DNA of 64,000 nt from Cristatella mucedo (Eukaryota; Bryozoa; Phylactolaemata; Cristatellidae): assembly GCA_009760855.2 (NCBI GenBank), contig WPIO01000013.1, positions 6,162,001-6,226,000 on the forward strand. The letters are read 5' to 3'. The translations under genes and the position numbers were made by a program. The number at the start of each line of letters is the position of its first letter. Within the stretch, counting starts at the first letter, position 1. Under the pieces are notes generated by a model that saw nothing but the letters and a program-made list of their open reading frames with translations, did not search any database and had not been told where the DNA came from. Below, one piece after another: positions 1-10,964 of this stretch.

Positions 1-59
1 AGAAAGATTGCAAGATGTGGTACATAGACTCTTGTTATAAGCTCACCCCACAGAACAGA

Positions 60-60
<1 letters not shown>

Positions 61-95
<35 letters not shown>
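61..95. repeat. (TG)n microsatellite
   Basis: Uninterrupted TG dinucleotide run of about 35 bases. Confidence 0.95.
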
Positions 96-97
<2 letters not shown>

Positions 98-330
98 TCA
101 TATGTCTTAAGTATGACTGACTTTTAACTAGAGCGTCTTAGCCCCACAAAGTATGTTCCATGCACGAAAGGTGTGCCTATATAGCACGAAAAGTGTGCCT
201 ATATACAAATTTACCCATACAAATTTGCTCATATATGATTTACACAATTTGCTTGTACATGCAAAGCATGCCGCCATACGAAGTGGGCCTTTTTGCAAGC
301 TGGCTTAACATTAAGGTTAGCTGATTTAAC

Positions 331-420
331 AACCTGTAAAGTGCCTAGAAAGAAATTGATTACCCTGAGGGTGCTATGTCAAATGTATTGTTATTATTAT
401 TATATTATATCATTATATAG
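331..420 (+). mobile_element. L2-type LINE 3'-tail fragment
   Basis: Contains the family tail AAAGTGCCTAGAAAGAAATTG, then a GAGGGTGCTATGTCAAATG half-stem and a TTATTATTATTAT run. This is the hairpin tail that ends the full L2 copies at 39.65 and 52.7 kb. Only the 3' end is present, as expected from 5' truncation during reverse transcription. Confidence 0.7.
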
Positions 421-560
421 CTGCAGAAGAGCATTAAAGGCTGTCACCACTGCTTGCACTGGGCAATAGAGGATTGTCTGCTGCACGACTCGAACCCACG
501 ACCTGGGTCGTTAAGAGCAAGCACCAGCGCCCCTGGGCTCAGAACCAGGGGCACTGGCTT
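421..560 (-). mobile_element. SINE-B (tRNA-derived), minus strand, degenerate
   Basis: Read on the minus strand it has a B-box-like GGGTTCGAGTCG, then the family body (GGGCAATAG-like block ending in CTCTTCTGCAGCTATA). The same body occurs at 43500-43682 (-) and 53270-53440 (+). Confidence 0.6.
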
Positions 561-1239
561 CTTAAGTCTAGTATCATTACACAGACGCGGACCGATGGAG
601 TCTAAGCATAAATTAGTCAGTTCATGAGCTTGGCTACTCTTTAATTGGGTATCGAAGCTAAATTTGCAGTAGTTATCTGTCTCTTCCTCACCCCATGTTA
701 ACATAATTGCTGTCACTCGAAAAAGCTTGTGTGTAGCCCAGAGAATATTTCTCTTTAATGGGGCAGACGGCTTGGTTGGTTGATAGCCTCTCACTTGTGA
801 CCGGCATCGGCTCCATTCTATATTTTTCAGGCTGGTTGGTCGGGCAAATTCTTATCCACTGCGGTGATCTGGTCTAGTCCAGTCAAAATCTAGGCGATCC
901 AACCTCGTGGTCTGGCTCCAGCTTTAGCTCCAACTTGTTAGTCCTAGCCGCGATCCCACGATTGGGCTGGCAGGTTTGATGGGGTGACAGTCTCGTTCTT
1001 CGATGTCGCAGGCAACTATGATGAATGGAAGCACCTGAAAGGTTAGTGATGAAGGTGCATCTCTTTCTAGGCACCTGGCATATCCTTAAAAGGAAGCAGG
1101 CAAACTTAATAGTGATAATATGTGCACAATTGCAGCCCCCATCACAGCATTAAGGACGATTCAATTGGTCGAAGCAAGTGCTGCAAGGAACACTAGGGTT
1201 TAGCTTCGCTTTACATGTCTTCAAGTCCGGCGATGTCAC

Positions 1240-1560
1240 GATGTCCGTCGGTTGACGGTTCCAGTCTTTAGGTGCCTCGGATTAGGGCAGGTGGGCTCGA
1301 AAGGATGTGATTCTAGGTCAGGTACTGTGCTAAACAACCCCGAGTTATGGAAGCAGCCGGTGAGCAGAGGGGTGGGCCGCAGAGTTGAGTATTGCAGATC
1401 GGTTATCTGGAGAAAGAGAATGAAAGAAGTGAGTGACAGGACTTTGCAGTCGATACACTGCTCGACGGGCAGCCAGTGCGAGAGGTCGGAGAGAAGTGGT
1501 GTAATGCTGCACTGAATGTGTTCACGGCAGGCAAGTGTTGTGATTTTGCATGATCTATAA
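1240..1560 (-). mobile_element. Degenerate L2 LINE fragment (reverse transcriptase C-terminal region)
   Basis: The minus-strand translation contains ITPLLSDLSHWLPVEQCID and FKV/LTF-like blocks. These match the region after the RT domain in the better copies (ITPLLSDLHWLPVKQRIDFK at 39.9-41 kb). Indels and stops make it an old relic. Confidence 0.65.
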
Positions 1561-2743
1561 ACGTCGTAATGCTCATGCAGATAGACCCGCAAGGAGCAAG
1601 TGTGAGAAGTGTAGACAGATGTGACAAAATTCACGGGATAACTTGGCTGTGCGGCAGTTCTCTTATGCTGGCACTTCCAATTTTCTGCAGTGTAAAGCAC
1701 GCACTTGTGTGCAGCAAATCGTGTTGTAGCTGTGCATCATTTCTTCGTATCACCTCGACTCGACAGGAGTGCTTAGACCGTGCGGTCATATTCGCGTTTT
1801 TTTTCTGACCTCCCACGTATGATTGGTGACAACACTGAAATATTCCTCATTGAAACAACTCGGAATGTCATCTGCAAAGCCCTTCTGCTAGCTTATGCCT
1901 CACTAGCGGTTTGCTCTCACCGAGTGGGTGAGACCATAAGGACGGTTTTATCTCACAAGCTCGATGATGAGCATAAGTGGTTTCACGAGAGCTGGCTGCT
2001 CTAACCCCTCCCGTGCTAACAAGACCAATAACCGTATGTAACGAAAGTAGGGGCTTTAAAGATTGCTTCGAACAACGTTTAGTAGAAAAGCAAAGCAAAT
2101 GTAAAAGAATTCTTTAAGTGCACTAAGGGGTGAAAAAAATCAGGGTAAAAGTTTCTTTGCTGGATGCGCATTTGGCAAGATTTGGAAGCTCGGCGAAAAG
2201 AACTCATTGTCATGCAAACCCGTGCGTAACCCACAACACAACGGCGGCTGCCAATGCTGCCATGCTCGCCGAGGTGCATGGTCACTCCTACAGTGGCTGG
2301 GGCTCGATCGGCAGAGTGTCACCACGATTCTGACCCGAAAGCGTGAGTGACATTTCACCTGACATTTTTTTAAAGAAAGGGAAGTTACTCTGCATGAGGG
2401 CACGATGCATCGATGTCGTCCGTCTCTCCTTGAGTTGTAATTGAGGCTGCTTTGACAGCCTGTTGGAGATTTATTGCATGATTAAGTGATGTTTTAGCTC
2501 TTCCATCCCTTCGATAGAATAAATAAAAGAAAATATCTTATCTGATGCTGGAAGTTAAATAAGGGTTTGTCGGTGCTGGTGGCCAGCATCTGAATCATCT
2601 GGTTCCTAAACACAACTCACCAGGTCTCGTGCTTTGGTTGGCGCTTGTGTCGATGTCATAGGGGGGATAGTGATAGGATCCATGACGAGGCACGGCACAA
2701 GATGGCAGATAAAAGGGCAGCTATCTAACTTACATTTTTGTAG

Positions 2744-2993
2744 GTGCTGCAGTTCATTTAGCATTGTCAGTCGGCTGTGTCTGGTCGAGAGGTGCTTCAC
2801 TATGGCCATCTATTCTGCCCTTATCATACACGAGCGGTACCATCTGTTCATCTGGAGCGTGTTTGCACCAAAACTGCTGTACGAGTCTGTGTTTACAGTA
2901 CTTGGTGTCATGCTATCTGTGACGCTATCTATCGGCTGCACCTTTGTGCTGCCATTCCTAGCTCGTCATACATGCAGCCGGCCTGCACAGTAA
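2744..2993 (+). CDS. PIGG: C-terminal exon of a GPI ethanolamine-phosphate transferase, PIGG-like
   Basis: This is the last coding exon of a multi-membrane-spanning ER enzyme that adds ethanolamine phosphate to GPI-anchor mannose. The acceptor TTTTTGTAG precedes 2744; the first base completes a split codon, and the frame runs 83 residues to a TAA at 2991-2993. The diagnostic block is RYHLFIWSVFAPKLLYES. From family knowledge, PIGG, PIGO and fungal GPI7/GPI13 end with such an HLxxWxVFxPK segment followed by one last transmembrane helix, and the LLYE version is closest to PIGG. A hydrophobic helix (about 20 residues, VFTVLGVMLSVTLSIG) follows. An AATAAA lies 61 bases after the stop. Upstream exons were not found; they are probably outside the window or in the first 2.7 kb in diverged form. 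PIGG versus PIGO is the main uncertainty. Confidence 0.65.
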
Positions 2994-3053
2994 GCTTTGA
3001 CGATGTCGACCACTGTATGTCGGCTGAAGTATTGTCATTATGTCTAGCTCTTC

Positions 3054-3059
3054 AATAAA
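3054..3059 (+). terminator. Polyadenylation signal AATAAA of the PIGG-like gene
   Basis: Canonical AATAAA about 60 bases downstream of the stop at 2991-2993, giving a short 3' UTR. Its position supports that exon being a real gene end. Confidence 0.65.
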
Positions 3060-4815
3060 CTTTTATAAGCTTCTCCGAAGATTGGCATCGAACTCTGTAG
3101 CTGCACTGTCTGTCTGTGCATCGTGCAGTCGCGGAGGATGAGCGGCTTAGAGCGCTCGATCGCTCGAGGTGCTGCTGCTAGGCGTATGCCTCAGATCTCT
3201 GCCAATCTTTGGTCGCAGAGTATGTAGCCATCCGAAGGCTGAGGTATGCCAACGATTAGCTCGCATACGGACGCACTGAGTCAGCTGCCTTCGTTTGCTT
3301 GTATTTGAGAATAGACTGACTGTTTTGACCAAACTAGCTTGAACTGCTCGGCGTCATACGTGCTTGCAAGAGGAATGGTAGTCAGAGCAGCCCGAGTTGT
3401 TGCTGTCCGTATCGACTCTCTGGGACTTGCCGGTAACTATCGTTGGTAACTAGCCAAGCATATGATATCAGGCGAATCTTACGGGCCATTAGCCATGAGT
3501 TCGTGAGTTAGTTGGTGAGTGTGATTAGACAAGAGTCTACGCCCGATCAGTAGCACATTCTAGCAGATATGTACGATATAACTGCTAAGCACTGTTGGCC
3601 ATCTCGGAAGCACGGTGAGCCATCTGTGAGCAATCATAAAGTACTGCGATCCGTGACCTCTCGTGCCTTAGCACCTGAAGAAAAGAATGTTCTTAACCTA
3701 AGTTAGCAATGGTATGGTGAAGAGGAGTCGTGACTCGTCAAAACTACATGTGATGTGACAGCCACCCCTTAAGCAATATGCGGTTTTGATTATTCTCGGT
3801 CGTAGTACAACGCCTTTACTACGTAGACTGCAACCAACCTCACTTGCGCATATGACATGATGTTTGCTTTACTCTAGATGCCCGAGCCCGATGTGGACCA
3901 GCACGTTCTGTTGTTTCTGCTGAGGCTTTGGCGATTCATAGCCACACTGCTGGAGACCTAATGCATGCCAAAACCAGCTTTGTCTTTATTCCTGATGTGC
4001 CTAACTCGTAGGAATTAATTGGCTGGAGTTGCTAGCTGGCTATACAAGTAAAAGCAGGCCTCAGTGTTAGCATTCTCCCGAGCAAGAAAAAAGGTACGTA
4101 GTCAGCACGGCAATGGAATTGGGTGCAGCTAAGCATGTTTGTCACGTCGATAATGGTGGTGAACAGGGCAAAGCGATGGTACAGTTCTAGCAACCCTGGA
4201 ATCCCATCGACTTACAGTTGCTAGAACCTTTGCTGATGAGTGAATCGCTTGGGTCAGCCTGAAGTAAAGCCCAGCAAAAGGTGGAACCTCGTACGGCGTA
4301 CGTATGCAGACACAATATCCCCGTAGCCACTACAGAGAGTCATTGTAAACCATGCAGGTATGGCTGAGGTCCAATATGGCTACGAACGTGCTTAGCGGCT
4401 CTGGAGCTTAAGTCTTTACCGCAGGCATAACAGGCAGTGCACGGTGTGCAGCAGATTCGTGACATTCACTGGCACATCTCTGAGCACAGCGAGCGAGCAT
4501 TAGAAACCTGTAGAAGCTGTGTATTTGACAGCCAAGTATGAGCTGCTACATGTGTACAGGAAAAGCTGCAAAGTGTAACTGGCTAACCACCACTTCAGAC
4601 GACCTTTTATTCGGTTTAAACCATAGATTGTGACTACCTGGTTCCAAAGGGTTATACCTCGGAAACCGCTAATAGTCTGTAGCTCTATCGTCATCCGAAT
4701 GCTTTTAGATCGTTAACGTTTCAATAGGATTGTAATATGCCTGGCGAAGCTTTTCGGCGCCGAGCCACCATTCTATGGAGTGAAAAATAGCTGCGGCTGC
4801 AGAATAGGTCGAGGT
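3060..4815. other. Gene-free stretch, nothing recognised
   Basis: Balanced base composition with only short reading frames; no domain, repeat family or splice-flanked exon was recognised. Confidence 0.5.
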
Positions 4816-4905
4816 TAATAATAATAACAATACACTTGATATGGCGCCCTCAGAGAACTCAATCTCTTGAATGATTGCATTCTTTCGTAGGGGTTGTCTT
4901 CCGAA
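4815..4905 (-). mobile_element. L2-type LINE 3'-tail fragment
   Basis: A TAATAATAATAAC run is followed by TGATATGGCGCCCTCAGAG, the reverse complement of the L2 tail hairpin. The element is truncated after about 70 bases. Confidence 0.65.
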
Positions 4906-5240
4906 CCTTTTAACGCTTCGGTAACGATGCATCGTGAGATTAAACGAGCCTACTCTTGAGGTTGTAGATTATAGCCAAATGCTCAGTCTTGCCTTCAATA
5001 ACGAGCAGCTCACAACGTAGCTCGATGGGTGCCAAGTATGATGCAGTTCGTAGAAATGCAAATCGAGTGGTTCAGTCAAGCTAAACCTTTGCTATTGAGC
5101 GGACTAGGATGCGAACTACCGATTGTAGGACATTTCCCCCCTGGATGTTCCCCCTAGACATCCCCCGGTGGACCCTAGAACATTTTCCCCCGAGGTAGGA
5201 CATTTCCCCCTATGTTGATGAATGTATAACTAATAATACA

Positions 5241-5241
5241 G

Positions 5242-5283
<42 letters not shown>
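5241..5283. repeat. (TA)n(TG)n compound microsatellite
   Basis: A TA run passes directly into a TG run inside the 5.1-5.8 kb inverted-repeat element. Confidence 0.9.
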
Positions 5284-5611
5284 ACATTAAATGAAGTTCA
5301 TGGTCAATAAAAATAAAATCAACTCAGTATAATTAGAGGAATGGGTGGATTGGAAGGATGGTTTCTAATGGAGCGAGCGGCAGCGATTTCGCGAAGCGGC
5401 GAGCTATACAGTTTGGTCCCGAAGAAGTTAGGTCCCGCTCGATGCCGCCAGGCACGTGCTCGTACCCGTCGATGCGGTTGCGAACCGCTGCAAATGAGCG
5501 AAAGGTCTACTGAGTATAACTCGATCTCAAGAGATCTAGTTAGGCCCTAATACGCACTAATTAAATCGCAGAATGCGAGCAGGGGTGGATTTTGGTGGCG
5601 GAGGCGAAGCC

Positions 5612-5715
5612 CGCCCTAAAAACTAAACACTAAACTCTAAACCCTAAAAACCCTAAATTATAAACCCTAAACTCTAAACCCCAAACCTTAAAACCCTAAA
5701 CATTAGACCCTAAAC
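5612..5715. repeat. Degenerate CCCTAAA (telomere-like) array
   Basis: About 14 imperfect units of the form AACCCTAAA or AACTCTAAA. The 7-base CCCTAAA unit resembles the plant-type telomere repeat rather than the animal CCCTAA unit. It lies inside the 5.1-5.8 kb element, so it is interstitial. Confidence 0.75.
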
Positions 5716-5873
5716 CATATACCGGGGGGATGTCCTACCCCGTGGGGGGAAACGTCCAGGGGGAATGTCCGTACCCCGAACTACCACCAGATTTCTCGGC
5801 CGTCTATGCTTACCGGGGCTTATCGCATTTGCTTGACTGACTTGGCTCTGATAGGCCTCGGCAGTCTGAGGCG

Positions 5874-5965
5874 ATTGTAGTCATTTGCAATACTATAGCC
5901 TCCATGTGTAATATTATAGATTGTAGTCATTTGTGATACTATAGCCTCCATGTGTAATATTATAG
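5874..5965. repeat. Two tandem 46-bp units
   Basis: The 46-base unit starting ATTGTAGTCATTTG and ending ATATTATAG is present twice back to back (5874-5919 and 5920-5965), with a two-base difference (CA versus TG). Confidence 0.9.
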
Positions 5966-8900
5966 CTTAGGACAGACGGTGCGTACAGGCCATCTGCTAG
6001 TCGTCGTTTATGGCTCTGTTCCTTTTTCGAATGCTTCTAGGCGATAAGGAAATAGGAGCTGAACCGTCAGCCGGAAGCCGTTTTCCCCACAGGGGATCTA
6101 TTTCAAGGAGCTGGAGTTTAGAAGAAGTGGCATGTTGTAGTGCAAGCTACGGAGTTTCTAAAGGAAAACTTCATAGAGTAGGTACATAGATCAGCTCTAC
6201 CGGCAGAGCTGTAAACACTGCCTCGTTTGGCTCTGTAAGACGGCGGCAGCGACTATGTCCCTTCATTTTCTCCTTCATTCGCTACTGGCGAGAGAGGCTG
6301 GACACCAATCGTGCCGCCAGAGCTTGCATCCACCAGCGGTTGTGGATAAGCGGTAGTTGTTCGGGAAATGTTTAGATGACCAGATACTGACAAGCGGATG
6401 GTTCGAGAGCATACTGGAGGACTAAGGAGGTCGGATAGGTCAAGGCTGGTGCTAGCGATTGAAGTAAGCCAGACTGAGGATTGATACAAATCGATTCGAT
6501 GCTCGATTGGGAGCGAATCAATCTCAGGCAAAAGTAGGGTGATGTGTTAGCCACACCTTTGTGTGACTAACATCACTCTGCATGACAGTTGGTTACGCAG
6601 TCCTTGACAGAGGCATGATAACGTCGGGTTACAGCATAATAAGAAAGGTCTGGTCAAAACTTGCTCATTCAATATGCATATACAGCCTGTCCGTAAGTAT
6701 GTACGCACAACACGCATACTTATACACGCACACACTCACACGCACATTGTATATGAATATGTGCATACATTTACATATATAGACGTATGTGTATTGGGAG
6801 CAGTTTCTTCCACTAGGGACTATTTTTAACTGATTTATGACAACTTTAGTATGCCGTGGCTACACAGCCCTTGCTTGACCTGTGCTATGCGAAAATCTCT
6901 CTTCCCATTTGCAGTGACGCGACCAGGCACAGTTATGCGGGCCCACGCAGTGGACGCTATGCCTTGAGAGACACACAAATACAGGTCAGGAGCCACCGCT
7001 TGAATGAACATGATTAAAGAGGTCGTCGCCAACTTCTAGCTACGAAACTGTCCAGTCGCTGCTTATACGAAGCGCATGCCGGACTCTCAGCATGGCTGCA
7101 CTAAGTACGACGACGGGCAACAGAGCGAGGAGGCAGTGCATTTAGCGGCCACAGGAGTCAGTCAAGCCTGAGCGAGCCGACGCGCCATTTTGACGTCCTG
7201 CCTGTCGCCGCCGCTTGAAATCTCAGGTTAATTAGTCATCGTGAAACTCGGCGGCGCCTAACCCAGATCGGGATAGGATACGCCGGCTGAGCTGAGTTTG
7301 ATCTGCGTTTACTCATTATTTTTGCTCACTCACCAGGTGCGGTGCGACATCCCAGCTGCAGCTTTGTTTGCGTGTTCTCGTGAGCAGTAAATTTCCACAA
7401 TCTGCTGCGAAATCAGCATTGAGTCATCGCTTGTAGCAGCCGTTCAGAGATTGCTTAATGCTCCCTTGCTAGACAGCGATAGAAGGATCGGATCTCGTCA
7501 TGCTAGAACGCCGCTCCGGATTGATTGTAGCTCTGCGAGCTCTGCGTCGCTGGCTTATTCCAGCAAAAAACGCTCAAAATGTCAAACGTTCAATTCACGG
7601 ACTGCTTAGCCTGACGCAGCATTCGCCGACATCTTCCTGATAGCTTTCTAATGTTATATATACGATGTCTATTTGGCTAAAATATTTGGGAACATTGGAA
7701 GGCACAGCTCCGAGACATTTCCGCTATGCCCTGAAGTCGCACGCCAACGCTCTGCGTGACAGATGATCTCGAAGTCCATGACAAAAGCACGATAACTGTG
7801 GGCTGCCGAATAAGGAATCGGACATTCTTACTCAAAATGCCAAGGTCATTTGGAGCATTTTGAGATAATTAGGGTAATACATTAATCTTATGACCTGTTT
7901 GTAGGTGTTTGGGAATGGACGAACTTAAGGTATTTAGCGATGTGCGGGTTGGTGACTCTAGCTTCGCAGAGCTAATTTGACGAATGACCCTAGGTATGAG
8001 CTGGATGCTAGCCAGTCAGAGGCTAATTTGGTCAGTCGAATCGCAAATACTCGGCGGTGCACTCCGTAGGAGGAGGTTCAAGCGCGGCTCTCGAAGCTCT
8101 CGGCAAGCACTGCACTGGAGTGGCCGCACTAATCTTTGGGTACGGCCATCAGCGAGCTGAGTAACAGGTGTAGCTATCGCGTGACCACGAGGAGCTCTCT
8201 CGCTTTCCCAGCTCTCCCCTACTTCCTTCGAGGCGGACAACTCAAGTAATGAGCCAGACATGCGGGTATCCACGAGACACACTGTAGAGGCAGCACGAAA
8301 TCAATCAGCTTCGTCGCAAACTTCGTGAGATCTTTCATCGAAAGAGGACTAAAGTTGTATGCACTACAACTGATTACGGACGTCATTCAGCCCAACAATT
8401 CTACTGCATTCGCCTCGGTGGATAGGCTATATATTTAGAGTCGCCATTTTCACAAACTCGTCAGTTGGTGGTTCTTCCGAAGCTCTCTGAGTTGAGACCT
8501 AACTGTAAAGATACAAAAGATCCGTTGCAGCCGGGGCGTATAATCGCCCTCTAACATCACATCCAACCAAAATGAGTTGCAGTTTGAGCTTTTCTCAGTG
8601 ATTTGACAGCGATAGCATGCGATCCTATACAATTCCGACTACAGACCAGTGTAAGAGTTTGGCGAAACGTTGAGCGATCGTTGGAGATGATCTCAGATCT
8701 ATGCGCTCACCAGCTGTTTTACTATGAATTTACTATGAATTTCCAATGAAAATATAAGTAGTGAGACATTGTTCAGTGTTTTCGTAAGTCAAGGCAACCT
8801 CATGTCGTATTAGCCAGAATTTCATGTTTCAAACGTTTCTTTGAAGCGGCAAATTGAAAATAGAGCAACAAATCTTATTACTCGACCAAGGGGCTCAAGT

Positions 8901-9459
8901 GACTTTACTCTGAATGGCCATGCAAGCCGCACATTGAGTTTCCCGATAGCAACTCACGGAGCTTCAATTATCCTCAGCAACCGTTCTACAGCGGTCACCT
9001 CATTACCTTTGAAATCCTCTAGATTAGTAAGTTCACTTATGCTGTTGTCATTAGCGAAACAAGGTTAAAACCTCCTAAAAGTTTCAACATTTGTTTCAGC
9101 AGAATGCTGGTTAGCCGTAGTACTTCGTACAGATATTCACTCTGGAATCAGGTCAACATACATCTGTCGTCAGGCGATCCGGGCTCTCAAGAATAGCATG
9201 CCCGAATTCTGCTACATGCCGCCTCGCGAACTCTTTGAGATGAACGTTGATTCTGAATTTGCACAAGTTCGGTACACTACCGCTCCGCAATATGCTTAAT
9301 GTTGGTTTGGCTTATCGCAATAATTCTTATAATTTCATCCGGCGACTCCTCTTTTGAACTCCAAATTTTGGCCGAGCAAGCGGTTACAGCGGATGCAGCT
9401 TTCGTGCATTCGATATACTGCGGTCAGTGCATGCCTTAAAATGCTAGCTAATCTAGCAG
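5966..9459. other. Gene-free stretch, nothing recognised apart from a short hairpin
   Basis: No exon or repeat family was recognised. A near-perfect hairpin lies at 6538-6577. The 92-codon minus-strand frame at 6253-6531 and the 88-codon frame at 8016-8282 resemble no known protein. Confidence 0.45.
6538..6577. repeat. Short near-perfect hairpin
   Basis: GTGATGTGTTAG on the left is mirrored by CTAACATCAC on the right through inner CCACAC/GTGTG arms and a three- to four-base loop, with one unpaired base. Confidence 0.6.
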
Positions 9460-9549
9460 CCTCTTTTTGCATAGCGGCAGAAGAGCCTTAAAAGCTATCA
9501 CCATGGCTTGCAGCGGTAATGAAGGATCGCCCGCTGCAGGATTCGAATT
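9460..9549 (-). mobile_element. SINE-B fragment, minus strand
   Basis: Shares the CTCTTTTTGCATAGCGGCAG start and the GCGGGCGATCCTT-type block (reverse complement) with the other SINE-B copies. It ends at the B-box-like TTCGAATT, where it abuts a plus-strand SINE-A. Confidence 0.65.
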
Positions 9550-9714
9550 GCCGAGCTGGTTTGGTCCAGCGGTTAAGGGGCTCGCCCCGACCAAGGTCTG
9601 GCTTAGGTCGTGGGCTCGAGCCCCGAGGCATACGCGAAGCGCCTGGATAGAGATTAAGTTCTCTTGGGGCGCTATACAAATGAATTATATTATTATTGTT
9701 ATTATCATTATTAT
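9550..9714 (+). mobile_element. SINE-A (tRNA-derived, L2-type tail)
   Basis: The tRNA-like head has an A-box region TGGTCCAGCGGTTAAGG and a B-box-like GGGCTCGAGCCC. A short body ends AAGCGCCTGGATAGAGATTA, then TTCTCTTGGGGCGCTATAC and a TTATTATTG run. Similar copies lie at 25976, 38412, 57628 and 62822. The head looks most like a tRNA-Ser/Leu. Confidence 0.85.
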
Positions 9715-9719
9715 GCCAA

Positions 9720-10880
9720 GCTTTAGACGCAATGCTCGTCACAATCTAGTCGCGATCAAAGAGACGACTCGCACGTGACCATTGCTAAGGGTCCTCGGCA
9801 GTTTTCCAACGCGTCCGACAACGAATGTTACCAACACGCCGCGGCGGCTTCTGCACTAATCTCGGCCACAAAATAGCACTCGCGACGGTGCCAGTCCTTA
9901 CCGGCGCGCGACAAATACCGGCGAAGCCTGAGCCTTGACCTAGCGACCTTTGACCTAGCGACTTGCAGGTGCAGCGCCAGTGCGCGAAGGTTTGCCGTCG
10001 TCAGTGGCGCAACGCGGCAGCAACAATGAGCCCCCTACATGCTACTTATTAATACGGCAAGTCCGTCACATCCGTAGCGCTGATTAGTAGTCTATTCGAT
10101 GACCGCCGGTGGCCACAAGGCGTCCAGCACCAGCTGGAGCGTACAGCTTACAGTAGCCAGAGCACAACTCTCAACTGCCTGGCTCGAATCATCTGGAACA
10201 ACAGACTGCCTAGTACGCGCCGTCAGCTTTTAATGCAGCCTAACCGTAGATTGCGACGCACTCCGTTCCCTATCCTTATAATTCACGAATCACGAATAGT
10301 ATCTCGGCCTTCAGAGTCTGGCCAATGTGGCGCGCACGCGCCAACGTTTCACTATCATTGCACGTCCTAGAGACAGCGGAGCTCGCTTCCGCTATCCTTG
10401 CAGGCCCCGTGTAAAAGCAATGTTAAAATTTCCTCTTTCCAGCTGCTCTCGGCGGCTGAACATTTGCCGTTCGCCTGTCCGACGCTTACCCGACGCCTTT
10501 GCGCCCGACACGCGCATCATCAGGGGCTCCGATTTCGCGAACTCGGCAGCGTCCAATTCGAGTTGCACGCAGTGGTGCAGTAGCAACTTACTCGTCTTGG
10601 CTCTTTCGAGAAACCGTCGTCGATGCAAGACGACAGCGATAGTGACCACGCCGCCGGGTGACGCGTTCTTCTGTTTCGTCAAGTTCGAGTGGCGGCAACG
10701 CTAAAAGAGGAGGGTTCATTCAACTTTTGAAAAACGTGTTTGCATTGCGAGCGCGACCATGCAGCCATAACTGAGAAACAGAAACAGTAGCGCCGCCGGC
10801 TTATTGACTGGGCTAAGAATGTCGTTACTATGCCTGCTGCTTGCGTGTGCTACCACCAATCATTTGGTAATGCTTTCTAT
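9720..10880. other. Gene-free, moderately GC-rich stretch
   Basis: Overlapping open frames exist on both strands at 10327-10704 (125 and 96 codons), but neither has a recognised domain, and the minus frame lacks an ATG start. No gene is called. Confidence 0.45.
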
Positions 10881-10884
10881 AAAC

Positions 10885-10960
10885 ATATGTAAAGTGCCTA
10901 GAAAGAGATTCGGTTCTCCGAGGGCGCTATAAAAACATTCTATTATTATTATTACATTGT
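10885..10960 (+). mobile_element. L2-type LINE 3'-tail fragment
   Basis: Contains AAAGTGCCTAGAAAGAGATT, then CTCCGAGGGCGCTATAAAAAC and a TTATTATTATTA run. Both hairpin stems of the family tail are intact. Confidence 0.8.
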
Positions 10961-10964
10961 TTCT

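Larger units (their letters stand above)
5112..5785. mobile_element. 656-bp terminal-inverted-repeat element with 9-bp target duplication (Mutator-like MITE candidate)
   Basis: The 9-bp direct repeat CGAACTACC occurs at 5112-5120 and again at 5777-5785. Just inside are imperfect inverted ends of about 60 bases built from GGACATTTCCCCC-like blocks: 5125-5215 on the left and the reverse complement at about 5718-5775 on the right. The interior holds a (TA)n/(TG)n tract (5241-5283), a short unrecognised open frame (5341-5550) and a degenerate CCCTAAA array (5612-5715). Nothing like a transposase is encoded, so it would be non-autonomous. A 9-bp duplication with C-rich inverted ends points to Mutator-like elements, but that class is inferred. 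Confidence 0.6.

Noticed and set aside
1780-2004. Frame ending LDDEHKWFHESWLL, superficially like the EEEHQxW motif of GPI ethanolamine-phosphate transferases
   Set aside because: Only a short, loose match, with no clear splice sites fitting the PIGG-like exon at 2744.
10392-10682. 96-codon minus-strand frame with protein-like start (TKQKNASPGGVVTIAVV)
   Set aside because: No ATG at the start, an equally long frame overlaps on the other strand, and no domain or splice context supports it.
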